Source: an archaeon
GTDB lineage: Archaea; Thermoproteota; Nitrososphaeria; Nitrososphaerales; UBA183
DNA: 8,660 nucleotides
Assembly (NCBI GenBank): GCA_021807225.1
Contig: JAKAPI010000026.1
Coordinates: 1-8,660 of the forward strand
Reading direction: 5' to 3'
The translations under genes were made by a program, and so were the position numbers. The notes under the pieces are model-generated. The model was given only the letters and a program-made list of their open reading frames with translations. It was not told the DNA's origin and ran no database searches. This document shows positions 1 to 6,417 of the stretch, one piece after another (within the stretch, counting starts at the first letter, position 1; every line of letters begins with the position of its first letter).

Positions 1-294
1 GAGTACGACCACGCATTTCTGCGAGGTGTAAAGCACAACCCACGTCAGATCTAACCGAAGTCAGATCTCCACTTTTGTGCGCGCATCTGGAGGTCGTGCG
101 TTTCATGGCGTTAGGGCTCGGCCCTTTTGCTCGAGGCAGACGCCGCCAATTAATGCGCAGAAGCGGCCGCAAGCTGGAGTTCGTATATATGCATTCCCGT
201 GTGAAATTAGCCGAATTCGTGCAAGCGGCCCCTCTGGGCTGGATTCTATTTCCCATGCAGGCGGCAACAGGCGGAGCACCGTTGGCAGGGGCGG
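1..294. other. No supported gene; intergenic or edge region
   Basis: I see no credible coding region here. The open frames on the + strand (for example from 75 and 77) run antisense through the small membrane gene at 295-534 and read as arginine- and serine-rich low-quality translations. On the minus strand a frame open from an ATG at 104-106 to the window edge would give about 35 residues with no recognisable motif. Two structures are visible: a 9-bp direct repeat GTCAGATCT at 44-52 and 60-68 (period 16), and a TATATATG stretch at 184-191 that could be a TATA box in either direction. Neither has a gene placed to use it. Confidence 0.5.
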
Positions 295-534
295 TCAGTG
301 GCCCTGATTCTGCTCGTTGGGCAGGGAAGGTTTCTCCAAGGCAGCGAGGCGCCTTTCCAGCTCGGCGATCCGGTCATGGTCGCGCCAGATTAACCACCCA
401 AAGACAGGTATGGCGACGATGATGATCAGACCAGAGAAGAAATCCCCCCCATACAACAGCACGCCGATCAGTACCAAGAAAGTTATGCGGGAGACTGTGT
501 TGAGCCTGAAGGGCACCTTGCTCATCGCCCGCAT
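295..534 (-). CDS. Small two-TM membrane protein with C-terminal coiled-coil helix
   Basis: The product is 79 aa and I recognise no named family. What can be seen is a short basic N-terminus, a hydrophobic segment at about residues 16-29 and a second at about 33-50 (rich in I, V, F and W), then a charged amphipathic helix at 51-68. I56, L59, L63 and L66 in that helix have 3-4-3 spacing typical of a short coiled coil. The tail is polar. The likely topology is a membrane hairpin with a cytoplasmic oligomerising helix. Two starts are possible: ATG at 532-534, or ATG at 523-525 (residue 4). The second forms a 4-base ATGA overlap with the stop codon (522-524) of the frame of the degraded gene just upstream, the usual sign of translational coupling, so the true protein may be 76 aa. 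The gene runs in the same direction as the transporter upstream. Function unknown; the fold pattern makes it a real gene rather than a shadow. Confidence 0.6.
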   Translation of the reverse strand: MRAMSKVPFRLNTVSRITFLVLIGVLLYGGDFFSGLIIIVAIPVFGWLIWRDHDRIAELERRLAALEKPSLPNEQNQGH

Positions 535-729
535 GCCTTCGCTGCCTTCTGATAGCCTTTCTCGTCGTCGAGGCCGGCCCGGATGCCAACGATAAAGTCG
601 GGTCGGCCAGCTGTCGGCCCGTCGGAGCTATCGTAGAACGCCTTGCTGTCGCAGACAGACGCCGCTCCCGGTAAGGACCGGTTTGTTTGTCGCATCCCCG
701 GCGTTCTTGACTGTCTCGTAGATGGTCGG
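522..729 (-). pseudogene. Remnant of an unidentified gene, broken by a 4-bp tandem duplication
   Basis: Two frames on the minus strand join into one protein-like sequence. The first frame (about 729 down to 661) reads ...TIYETVKNAGDATNKPVLTG and then hits a TAG at 628-630. The second, ending at TGA 522-524, reads VCDSKAFYDSS... and closes with ...EKGYQKAAKACGR. The switch falls on a tandem duplication, AGACAGAC on the + strand at 653-660. Removing one 4-bp copy restores a continuous frame through SGVCDSK. Codons in both halves are GC-rich at position 3, as in neighbouring genes. The upstream half has no ATG, GTG or TTG before it runs into the transporter's last codons, so the N-terminus is missing too. 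A 57-aa ORF starting at ATG 693-695 is an alternative intact reading, but its first 13 or so codons look less gene-like. I do not recognise the family. Confidence 0.45.
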
Positions 730-731
730 AA

Positions 732-2711
732 CTACAGAGAATATTTGATCAGGAGGCTCCTGAGCACATCGGCCACGTCTTCGGCTTTGTCAGTGGTCGT
801 CTCCAGGTACTCGTAGACCTCCTTCTCTTTGATGACGTCGAGGGGCGAGGCGGCACCGGGGCCGGTGAAGAGCCTGGCAAGGCATGAGTGGAGCAGGTCG
901 TCTGCGTCGTTCTCGAGTTCATGGATCTTGATGGCTGCGGCGTCGATGGCCACTGTCGCCTCGACTCCCTTAAGGGCGATGATGGCGGTCCTGATCTCCT
1001 TTGCCTGCCCCAAGATGATGTCGGTGAACTTCACTACTTCAGGGCTGAACGCGCGCAGGTGATAGATGCTCATCCTCGACACCGATGCGTCGATGAAGTC
1101 AAGGGTATCATCGAGCGTCTTAAGGAGCCTGGTCACGTCGTCCCTATCGATAGGGGCCAGGAACTTCTTGTCCAGCTTGATGAACGCCTCGTGGACGATG
1201 TCGTCCCCTGCGTGCTCGTACTGCTTGACGTCGATGGCGAGCGCCCCCACGTCCGGGTTCGGCTCCTGTGAGAGTTGGACCGCGCGGTCATGGAGCAGCT
1301 GTGCGGCCCCCTCGAGGTTGGCCGATATCTTGTCGAAAGTATCATAGAACGACTTGAAGATCTCTGAGACGTCGTCGAGAGAAAGGCGTTTCGTCTCAGT
1401 CCCCAGGAAAATCGTGAGGACCGCTCCCAGCAAGCACGCCACGCTGACGACCTCGAGCATCTCTGCGGCGCCTATTGTAGCGAGGATCAGTGGGAGGAAG
1501 AAGGTCGCCACCACCGCGCCCACTTTTCCAACTGTGGCGGCGAGGCCGTGACCGGTCCCTCTGAGCCTCGTGGGAAAGAGTTCGACTGGGTAGATCCAGG
1601 TCGTCGTGTTCGGCCCCATGTTCTCGAAGATGTAGAACACGCCGAAGAACCCGGCGAGTGCGAGCAATGAAGTGGACTGGTAGTAGGCATACCCCAGCAG
1701 GGGAGCCGCCATACCGAAGAAACCTATGATCTGGAGTGGTTTCCTTCCGACCACGTCTATCAGCGCGATGGCCAATAGGTAGCCGAGCCCGGCAAAGATG
1801 AAGAGCTCGCCCGAAGCGTAAACCGAAGCGAGGAGGGGCTTGGAAGGACCATAGATCGACTTGATGAGGGTGGGGGTAAGTATCCCGATGCCGTAGACGC
1901 CCACGTCGACCAAGAACCAGCTGAGCGAGGTGAAGAGGACCCTCTTGCCGTAGGGAGAGAGAAGCAGTTCACGGACAGACGCCCTTTCAGTGACGGCCTC
2001 GAGCTTTTCCTCAGGGACCTGATAGCCGAAGAACCCTGTGAGCACCTTCTGCGCCGCTTCGGTCTTGCCGTGTGAGATGTACCAGCGGGGCGTCTCGGGC
2101 ATGCGCGTCCTTGCTGTGAGCGCGATGAGGGCAGGGACGACCCCTGACAGCAGCATGTACCGCCACGCGTCGGGGCCAAGCGGAGCCAGGAGTACGACCG
2201 CTATGACGCCTCCGATTAGCCCGAGCCCCTGGAAAGAGAAGACGGAAGCGATCAGCTTTCCCCGGTGTTTGCTGCTGACGAACTCGGTGATGTATGACGC
2301 GCTTATCGGATAGTCGGCGCCGATGCCGATGCCCAGGAGGAACCTGAAGAGATAGAGCTCCCAAAGATTCTGGGCGAATGCTGAAGCGGCGGCGAAGACC
2401 ACGAAGAAGAGCAGGTCGATGACGTACAGCCTCTTCCTGCCGAGCTTGTCGGCGAGGTTCCCGAAGAAGACTGCCCCGAAGACGGCACCCAGAAGGGCCG
2501 CAGAGATGATCAGTGCGGTGTCGAAGCTGCTTGTGACGTACGGGATGAACAGGACGGCGGCACCGATGATGAAGAGGTCGTAGCCGTCCATGAACACCCC
2601 CGCCCCTGAAAGGACGAGTACCTTGATGGTCGACCTGGTGACCTTTCCAGATTCTATCTGCCCGAGGAGCGAGGCTCCGTCTGACTTCTTGGTCTGGTCG
2701 CTTGGCTGCAT
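732..2711 (-). CDS. MFS phosphate:H+ symporter (PHS family) fused to a C-terminal DUF47/PhoU-like domain
   Basis: The 659-aa inner-membrane protein should import inorganic phosphate with protons. Residues about 30-440 form a 12-TM MFS transporter: MDGYDLF (41-47) in TM1, NLADKLGRKR (85-94) in the TM2-3 loop, GADYPISAS (131-139), PETPRWY (205-211), VVGRKP (320-325) and GPNTTTWIYPVELFPTR (366-382). Y134, Q161, W265, D269, Y273, N368 and K396 reproduce the spacing of the phosphate-site residues of fungal PiPT (Y150, Q177, W320, D324, Y328, N431, K459, from memory). Residues about 445-659 match DUF47 (PhoU_div) over its usual length of about 205-215 aa. They include acidic metal-binding motifs of the E/DxxxD type: E499-D503, D534-D538, E598-D602 and E637-D641. 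DUF47 proteins normally accompany Pit-type transporters as separate polypeptides, so this fusion to an MFS carrier is unusual. The ATG start at 2709-2711 has no Shine-Dalgarno; a CTTAAG TATA-like box lies about 41 bp upstream. The gap to the DUF84 gene is 54 bp. Confidence 0.93.
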   Translation of the reverse strand: MQPSDQTKKSDGASLLGQIESGKVTRSTIKVLVLSGAGVFMDGYDLFIIGAAVLFIPYVTSSFDTALIISAALLGAVFGAVFFGNLADKLGRKRLYVIDLLFFVVFAAASAFAQNLWELYLFRFLLGIGIGADYPISASYITEFVSSKHRGKLIASVFSFQGLGLIGGVIAVVLLAPLGPDAWRYMLLSGVVPALIALTARTRMPETPRWYISHGKTEAAQKVLTGFFGYQVPEEKLEAVTERASVRELLLSPYGKRVLFTSLSWFLVDVGVYGIGILTPTLIKSIYGPSKPLLASVYASGELFIFAGLGYLLAIALIDVVGRKPLQIIGFFGMAAPLLGYAYYQSTSLLALAGFFGVFYIFENMGPNTTTWIYPVELFPTRLRGTGHGLAATVGKVGAVVATFFLPLILATIGAAEMLEVVSVACLLGAVLTIFLGTETKRLSLDDVSEIFKSFYDTFDKISANLEGAAQLLHDRAVQLSQEPNPDVGALAIDVKQYEHAGDDIVHEAFIKLDKKFLAPIDRDDVTRLLKTLDDTLDFIDASVSRMSIYHLRAFSPEVVKFTDIILGQAKEIRTAIIALKGVEATVAIDAAAIKIHELENDADDLLHSCLARLFTGPGAASPLDVIKEKEVYEYLETTTDKAEDVADVLRSLLIKYSL

Positions 2712-2744
2712 TTGAGACTCAGAGATAGCCGGGCTGCCGACCTA

Positions 2745-2758
2745 TCGTTCTTAAGCTG
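2745..2758 (-). promoter_or_regulatory. Candidate TATA box for the phosphate transporter gene
   Basis: On the minus strand the run CTTAAGAAC (CTTAAG at 2750-2755) lies about 41 bp before the ATG, inside the 54-bp gap after the DUF84 gene. With the usual archaeal spacing of about 26 bp, transcription would start some 15 nt before the ATG. korA has a similar CTTAAACAAC element at nearly the same distance from its start, which supports both weakly. Nothing else marks it as a promoter. Confidence 0.3.
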
Positions 2759-2765
2759 TGGCCTT

Positions 2766-3293
2766 TCAGAGCCTGTAGACACCCCTGTGCAACCAGGGGA
2801 TTAGAGCGGTCACAACGCACTGTTCGGTCAGGTCGGCCCTCGAAACCTCTCCTCTAGTCAGGAAGTGGATCAGTCCACCCTTGTCACCTACTTCAGAGAT
2901 CCCGCTCACTTTTTCAGCCCAGCGCTCGAGCTCGCTTCCTTCCCTGAACAGTTTCTCCATGTCCTCCCTGGGGAGAGAATAGCCGGCCGAGTGGCCGAGG
3001 GACGTCCTCCCGGACAGGTCTGCGACGGCGGCGACCTGGTTGTCGAAGAACACCTCCCCGATCTCGAAGATGCCCGCCTCGACCCCCACGCCGAAGTCTC
3101 CACCTGCATTCGACAGCGCGAACTTGGCCCTCGCTGTCGCACCTGAGGCCATCTCTTCCAGGCCCCTCGGCTGTGCTTTGGAGACGGCTGCTGCATCTAC
3201 GGACCTGAGCTCGACCTTTGGGAAGTATTTCTCGAACGCCCGCCTGATCCCTTCTACCTTGGCAGGGTTCCTCGTACCTACCGCGACTATCAC
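2766..3293 (-). CDS. yjjX: DUF84 family inosine/xanthosine triphosphatase (YjjX-type)
   Basis: The 175-aa cytosolic enzyme belongs to the DUF84 (NTPase_I-T) family, which hydrolyses ITP and XTP to the monophosphates and so removes deaminated purine nucleotides. Family signatures are clear: an N-terminal beta strand and loop VGTRNPAKVEGIRRAF (residues 5-20), the GVEAGI segment (about 69-74), and a C-terminal block VGDKGGLIHFLTRGEVSR (about 135-152) followed by an acidic/Gln helix ending in ALIPW. Length is normal for the family (about 170-180 aa). The start codon is GTG (3291-3293), placed by the need to include the first beta strand IVAVGT. There is no Shine-Dalgarno, and a TTAATA box 28 bp upstream suggests a leaderless transcript. 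The gene follows korB after 108 bp and precedes the transporter. It is probably a housekeeping gene rather than part of either theme. Confidence 0.9.
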   Translation of the reverse strand: MIVAVGTRNPAKVEGIRRAFEKYFPKVELRSVDAAAVSKAQPRGLEEMASGATARAKFALSNAGGDFGVGVEAGIFEIGEVFFDNQVAAVADLSGRTSLGHSAGYSLPREDMEKLFREGSELERWAEKVSGISEVGDKGGLIHFLTRGEVSRADLTEQCVVTALIPWLHRGVYRL

Positions 3294-3315
3294 GAAGATA
3301 GGTCGTCCTGACCGG

Positions 3316-3327
3316 GGGTATTAACCG
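3316..3327 (-). promoter_or_regulatory. Candidate TATA box for the DUF84 gene
   Basis: On the minus strand GGTTAATACC contains TTAATA (3319-3324), centred 28 bp before the GTG start of the DUF84 gene. That spacing puts the transcription start at the start codon, as in leaderless archaeal messages. The gap after korB shows no T-rich terminator, so read-through from korAB is also possible. Confidence 0.35.
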
Positions 3328-3401
3328 TGAGAGGGCGCCTGGAGGTCAGCGATACCGAACGGACATCGGCGTCAGGTAGTTCTGCGGAGGCGAGGTTGAT
3401 T

Positions 3402-4370
3402 CTAGAAGACGCGAAGGTCCTCGAATATCTTGTCGATGTTAGCCAGGGGAGTCCCGTCTGGGCGAGCGATATCCTGGACCGCCGGCGGGTTCGTCTTGTA
3501 TGACGGACTCCTTCCAGCGAGCCTCTCTTCGTAGGTCGGGATGAACTCGTTCTGGTAGAACACTCCTATCGGGGTGCGGTCTCCGAACTCGAACGACTTC
3601 AGCACCGCCTGCTGGACCTTCTTCTCCATCTCGACTTCGTCGTCGGAACGCACGACGCCGTCATACCCGGTCTCTTCGAGCTTGTATGTCCTCGGCTTCG
3701 GCTTCCCTGCGGCGTCGAGGTTACCTTCGCCTGCCCAGTACTCTTTCGTCTGGATGTCGTTGTAGGTGGGGCAGGGCTGGAGTACGTCGAGAAACGCATA
3801 CCCTTTGTGGTTTATCCCCTTGACTATCAGGTCCTTCAGATGGCGGACGTCGTAGGAGTACCCCCTTGCGACCCAGGTATATCCCGAAGCTACTGCGAGC
3901 ATGATGGGGTTAATGCTCTGGTTGATGTTTGGCGACGTCAGGGACTTCGTCTTCTTCCCAAGCCCTAGGGTTGGAGACGCCTGCCCCTTGGTGAGGCCGT
4001 AGACCTCGTTGTCATGGATGATGTAGAGCATGTCGATATTTCTCCTTCCTGAGTTGACGAAATGGCCCGCACCTATCCCCATCCCGTCCCCGTCCCCTCC
4101 TTCGACGACGACGTTGAGGTTGGGGTTCGCGAGCTTGATTCCGGTGGCGAACGGGACGGCTCTGCCGTGGAGCGTATGAACCCCATAAGTCTTGATGAAA
4201 TGAGGCACCTTGGATGAACACCCGACGCCTGAGACAACCACCGTGTTGCTCGGGTCGGCGCTCATCTCGGCGAGAGCCATCTGGACCGCGTTCAGGATGC
4301 CGAAGTCTCCGCAGCCTGGGCACCAGTCGTTGTGCGCCGACGTCTTAAGGTCAGAGAGCTTAAGCGCCAT
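3402..4370 (-). CDS. korB: 2-oxoacid:ferredoxin oxidoreductase, beta subunit
   Basis: The 322-aa cytosolic subunit binds thiamine diphosphate and the electron-carrying 4Fe-4S cluster of a 2-oxoacid:ferredoxin oxidoreductase. With KorA it oxidises 2-oxoacids (2-oxoglutarate, pyruvate or similar) and CoA to acyl-CoA, CO2 and reduced ferredoxin. WCPGCGDFG (16-24), C51 in GVGCSS and C200 in QPCPTYN supply four cysteines (C17, C20, C51, C200) that match the cluster ligands of the Sulfolobus enzyme. [10 protein letters not shown] (91-100), with N121 in [12 protein letters not shown], is the Mg-ThDP site. The C-terminal part ends in the usual TYEERL region and a short tail. There is no fused ferredoxin domain, as in other two-subunit archaeal enzymes. 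The ATG start overlaps the 3' end of korA by 11 bp, so the two are co-translated from one message. Substrate range cannot be told from sequence alone: the archaeal two-subunit enzymes are often broad, so kor versus por naming is a convention here. Confidence 0.95.
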   Translation of the reverse strand: MALKLSDLKTSAHNDWCPGCGDFGILNAVQMALAEMSADPSNTVVVSGVGCSSKVPHFIKTYGVHTLHGRAVPFATGIKLANPNLNVVVEGGDGDGMGIGAGHFVNSGRRNIDMLYIIHDNEVYGLTKGQASPTLGLGKKTKSLTSPNINQSINPIMLAVASGYTWVARGYSYDVRHLKDLIVKGINHKGYAFLDVLQPCPTYNDIQTKEYWAGEGNLDAAGKPKPRTYKLEETGYDGVVRSDDEVEMEKKVQQAVLKSFEFGDRTPIGVFYQNEFIPTYEERLAGRSPSYKTNPPAVQDIARPDGTPLANIDKIFEDLRVF

Positions 4371-6336
4371 GCTTCAACACCAGTTTTGTCGGGGCCTTCC
4401 CCTCGTGTATCATCTTAAGGGAGTCGTAGATCTCTTCGGCGGACATCGGTCGCCCGTTGTATTTCACGACAAGCTGCTCGATGGGAACACAGGTCTTCTC
4501 ACGGGTGACCCCCACAAGCTGAGCTGAGAAGTTCATCTCGATGCCTACTACCTTCTTCGCTTTCGAGAGAATCTTAGTCGCGTATTCTGTCGGGAACGGG
4601 TTGATGAGCCTGATCTGCAGGAAGTTGACGCTTACGCCCTCCTGTTTCAGCCACTCCATAGCATCAAGGATTGCCCCCTTCGTTGAGCCCCAACTCAGGA
4701 CAGTGATGTCAGCGTTCTCGGGACCGAAGAAGTTGACTCTCTCCGCGATTGGTATCTCCTTGTCTGCGAGGTCCACCTTGCCCATCCTCTTGTCCATCAT
4801 GAAGTCGCGGTTGACCGGGTCTTCGCTGATGTGCCCGAGCTCGTCGTGCTCGTCCCCGGTGTACCAGTTGACACCACCCTTGGTGCCAAGCGGGGCCCTG
4901 GGGGAAACGCCGTTAGAGGTGTGCTTGAACCGCTTGAACTCGCCGTTGACAGCATCCGTGATTTCCTTGAGGAAGACACCCCTGTCGATCTTCACCTTGT
5001 TGACGTCGAACATAGGCATGGTCGCATCGGAGTTGGCGAGGGCCTTGTCGACGATGTGGATGACCGGCGTCTGGTAGACCTCCGAGTAGTTGAACGCCCT
5101 GACTGTGTCGTAGAAGGCCTCGTCCAAGTCACCGCTCGCGAGGACGAACCTTGGGAACTCGCCGTGCCCCGCATGGAGCGCGAACCTGAGGTCTCCCTGT
5201 TCGTGTCGCGTAGGGAGCCCTGTGCTCGGCCCTCCGCGTGAGTAGAGCGTCACCACCACCGGGACTTCATTCATCCCTGCGTAGCCGAGGCCTTCGGCCA
5301 TGAGGGAGAAGCCTGGGCCTGACGTTGAAGTGGACGACCTGACGCCTGCCAACCCTCCGCCTATGGCCATCGTCACGGCAGCGATCTCGTCCTCTGACTG
5401 GACCACGGCGATGCTCCCCTTGGCTTTCATTGCGGCGACTTCAGCGGTCTGGGGGTTCTCCTGAGCGGAGTGCCCGTCCAGATCGATTTCAGAATGAGCC
5501 TCGAGGAACTCGCTCTCGTCGCTCGCAGGTGTGATGGGGTAGTAAGTCTGGAACCTGCAACCAGCCAGCTCCTTCGCCATGGCGACCACCGTGTTCCCTC
5601 TGACGAAGAGCCTTGTCTCGTCAACCACAGATGGAGAGAGCTTCGTCCCGAAGCTCCCGTTGTATTTCTCTTCCATGTAATCGTATGCCGCGCCCACGGC
5701 GTCGGCGTTCATCTCGGCTACCTTGGGTTTCGACTTGAACTGTTTCCTGACCGCATCTTTGACGACGTTTTCGTCATAAGAGAGGAGCGCGAAAGAAGCC
5801 GCTACGGCCATGGTATTGAGCATCCTCTGGAGAGTGCTGAGAGAGCTCTCGCCGTGCTTCGCCCCGACTTCCTTCAGTATGTCGTTGTAGGGGACAGGAT
5901 AGATGTGGACCCCGCGTCTTCGTGCGAGCTCGAGCATCCCCTTCACGTCGGCGGACAGCCCAGCCCTTGAGAACTCGGCGTTCAAGGCCGCCCTTACGTT
6001 CGCTTCAATCGTTGGAATCTGGTCGAGCCGCTTCGGGTCCTGGTCCGGGTCGTAGATTATTGCCCCCTCCTTCCTGACTTCAAGAGCGTGACGGAAGATG
6101 GTCTCCTCTTCGAATGTGGCAAGCATGTCTACCGTGTCGACGTGAGACCTGATGGTCCCTCTCGAGACGCGTACCTGGAAATAGCTGTGCTCGCCTTTGA
6201 TGTTCGAATAATACTCCCTCTTGCCGAAGACTTGGAGCCCGCCCGCAGCAGCCGCCTTCGCGAAGAACTGGGCAGATGTGTCGACACCGCTCCCCTGGAC
6301 CCCGCCAATCATCCACGAAAAGTCGTCTCTCTTCAA
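4360..6336 (-). CDS. korA: 2-oxoacid:ferredoxin oxidoreductase, fused gamma-alpha subunit
   Basis: The 658-aa protein carries the gamma domain (residues about 8-195, opening with [16 protein letters not shown]) fused to the alpha subunit (about 245-650). The fusion is typical of aerobic and other two-subunit archaeal enzymes, in contrast to four-subunit types. The alpha part shows YPITPAS (266-272), the 2-oxoacid and CoA-proximal motif; [11 protein letters not shown] (337-347); and [16 protein letters not shown] (367-382), the substrate-loop region. The C-terminal domain II reads [10 protein letters not shown] (547-556) and QIRLINPFP (574-582). Length is normal. The first codon is TTG (6334-6336), since no ATG lies in frame upstream. 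The first ATG in frame is residue 9, immediately before IGG, which would leave almost no N-terminal arm, so TTG is favoured. No Shine-Dalgarno is seen. A TTCTTAAAC box sits about 40 bp upstream in the divergent region. The stop TAA (4360-4362) lies inside korB, giving an 11-bp overlap. The gene is divergent from the AbrB-PhoU regulator. Confidence 0.95.
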   Translation of the reverse strand: MKRDDFSWMIGGVQGSGVDTSAQFFAKAAAAGGLQVFGKREYYSNIKGEHSYFQVRVSRGTIRSHVDTVDMLATFEEETIFRHALEVRKEGAIIYDPDQDPKRLDQIPTIEANVRAALNAEFSRAGLSADVKGMLELARRRGVHIYPVPYNDILKEVGAKHGESSLSTLQRMLNTMAVAASFALLSYDENVVKDAVRKQFKSKPKVAEMNADAVGAAYDYMEEKYNGSFGTKLSPSVVDETRLFVRGNTVVAMAKELAGCRFQTYYPITPASDESEFLEAHSEIDLDGHSAQENPQTAEVAAMKAKGSIAVVQSEDEIAAVTMAIGGGLAGVRSSTSTSGPGFSLMAEGLGYAGMNEVPVVVTLYSRGGPSTGLPTRHEQGDLRFALHAGHGEFPRFVLASGDLDEAFYDTVRAFNYSEVYQTPVIHIVDKALANSDATMPMFDVNKVKIDRGVFLKEITDAVNGEFKRFKHTSNGVSPRAPLGTKGGVNWYTGDEHDELGHISEDPVNRDFMMDKRMGKVDLADKEIPIAERVNFFGPENADITVLSWGSTKGAILDAMEWLKQEGVSVNFLQIRLINPFPTEYATKILSKAKKVVGIEMNFSAQLVGVTREKTCVPIEQLVVKYNGRPMSAEEIYDSLKMIHEGKAPTKLVLKHGA

Positions 6337-6417
6337 TGCGGAAGACTTCGAAAATGTAAGGGGGAGATTGTTGTTTAAGAATATAGTTATTATAGTGCTT
6401 ACACGTGCTTATCCTTC
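6337..6417. promoter_or_regulatory. Divergent promoter region of korA and the AbrB-PhoU gene
   Basis: This 81-bp AT-rich gap in GC-rich surroundings must hold both promoters. For korA (minus) the TATA-like TTCTTAAAC lies at 6373-6381, about 40 bp before the TTG. For the regulator (plus) TTATTATAG lies at 6387-6395, about 28 bp before the ATG, which fits a leaderless message. The two boxes are only a few bases apart, so one protein bound here could affect both genes. Confidence 0.5.
6395..6411 (+). repeat. Direct repeat GTGCTTA with 10-bp period, candidate operator
   Basis: GTGCTTA occurs at 6395-6401 and again at 6405-6411, exactly one DNA helical turn apart, between the putative TATA box of the AbrB-PhoU gene and its ATG. 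A CACGTG palindrome bridges the two copies at 6402-6407. Repeats on one face of the helix at this position would suit a dimeric or cooperative repressor. The adjacent gene encodes an AbrB-type DNA-binding domain, so autoregulation is an obvious but unproven idea. The repeat is short and could be chance. Confidence 0.3.

Noticed and set aside
128..220. Cluster of palindromic hexamers and a NotI-like GCGGCCGC, suggesting vector or linker sequence
   Set aside because: Palindromic hexamers are expected about once per 64 bp, so the number is near chance. No stretch matches a cloning-vector polylinker that I recognise.
266..272. YPITPAS-type alpha motif treated as an odd active-site change in KorA
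   Set aside because: The coordinates are KorA residue numbers. Alanine after YPITP occurs in archaeal homologs as far as I recall, so it is not evidence of altered function.
75..595. Open frames on the + strand (75-422, 77-307, 317-595)
   Set aside because: They overlap antisense the small membrane gene, which has a coherent two-TM plus coiled-coil pattern. Their translations are basic, low-quality and motif-free.
693..695. Plain 57-aa small protein starting at this ATG and ending at 522
   Set aside because: Possible, but the joined reading through the AGAC duplication looks more gene-like, so the remnant interpretation was preferred. It is kept as an alternative in that entry.
4541..5077. 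178-aa open frame on the + strand inside korA, and other long antisense frames in korA, korB and the transporter
   Set aside because: The opposite strand encodes well-conserved enzymes with all motifs. These frames are by-products of GC-rich codon use.
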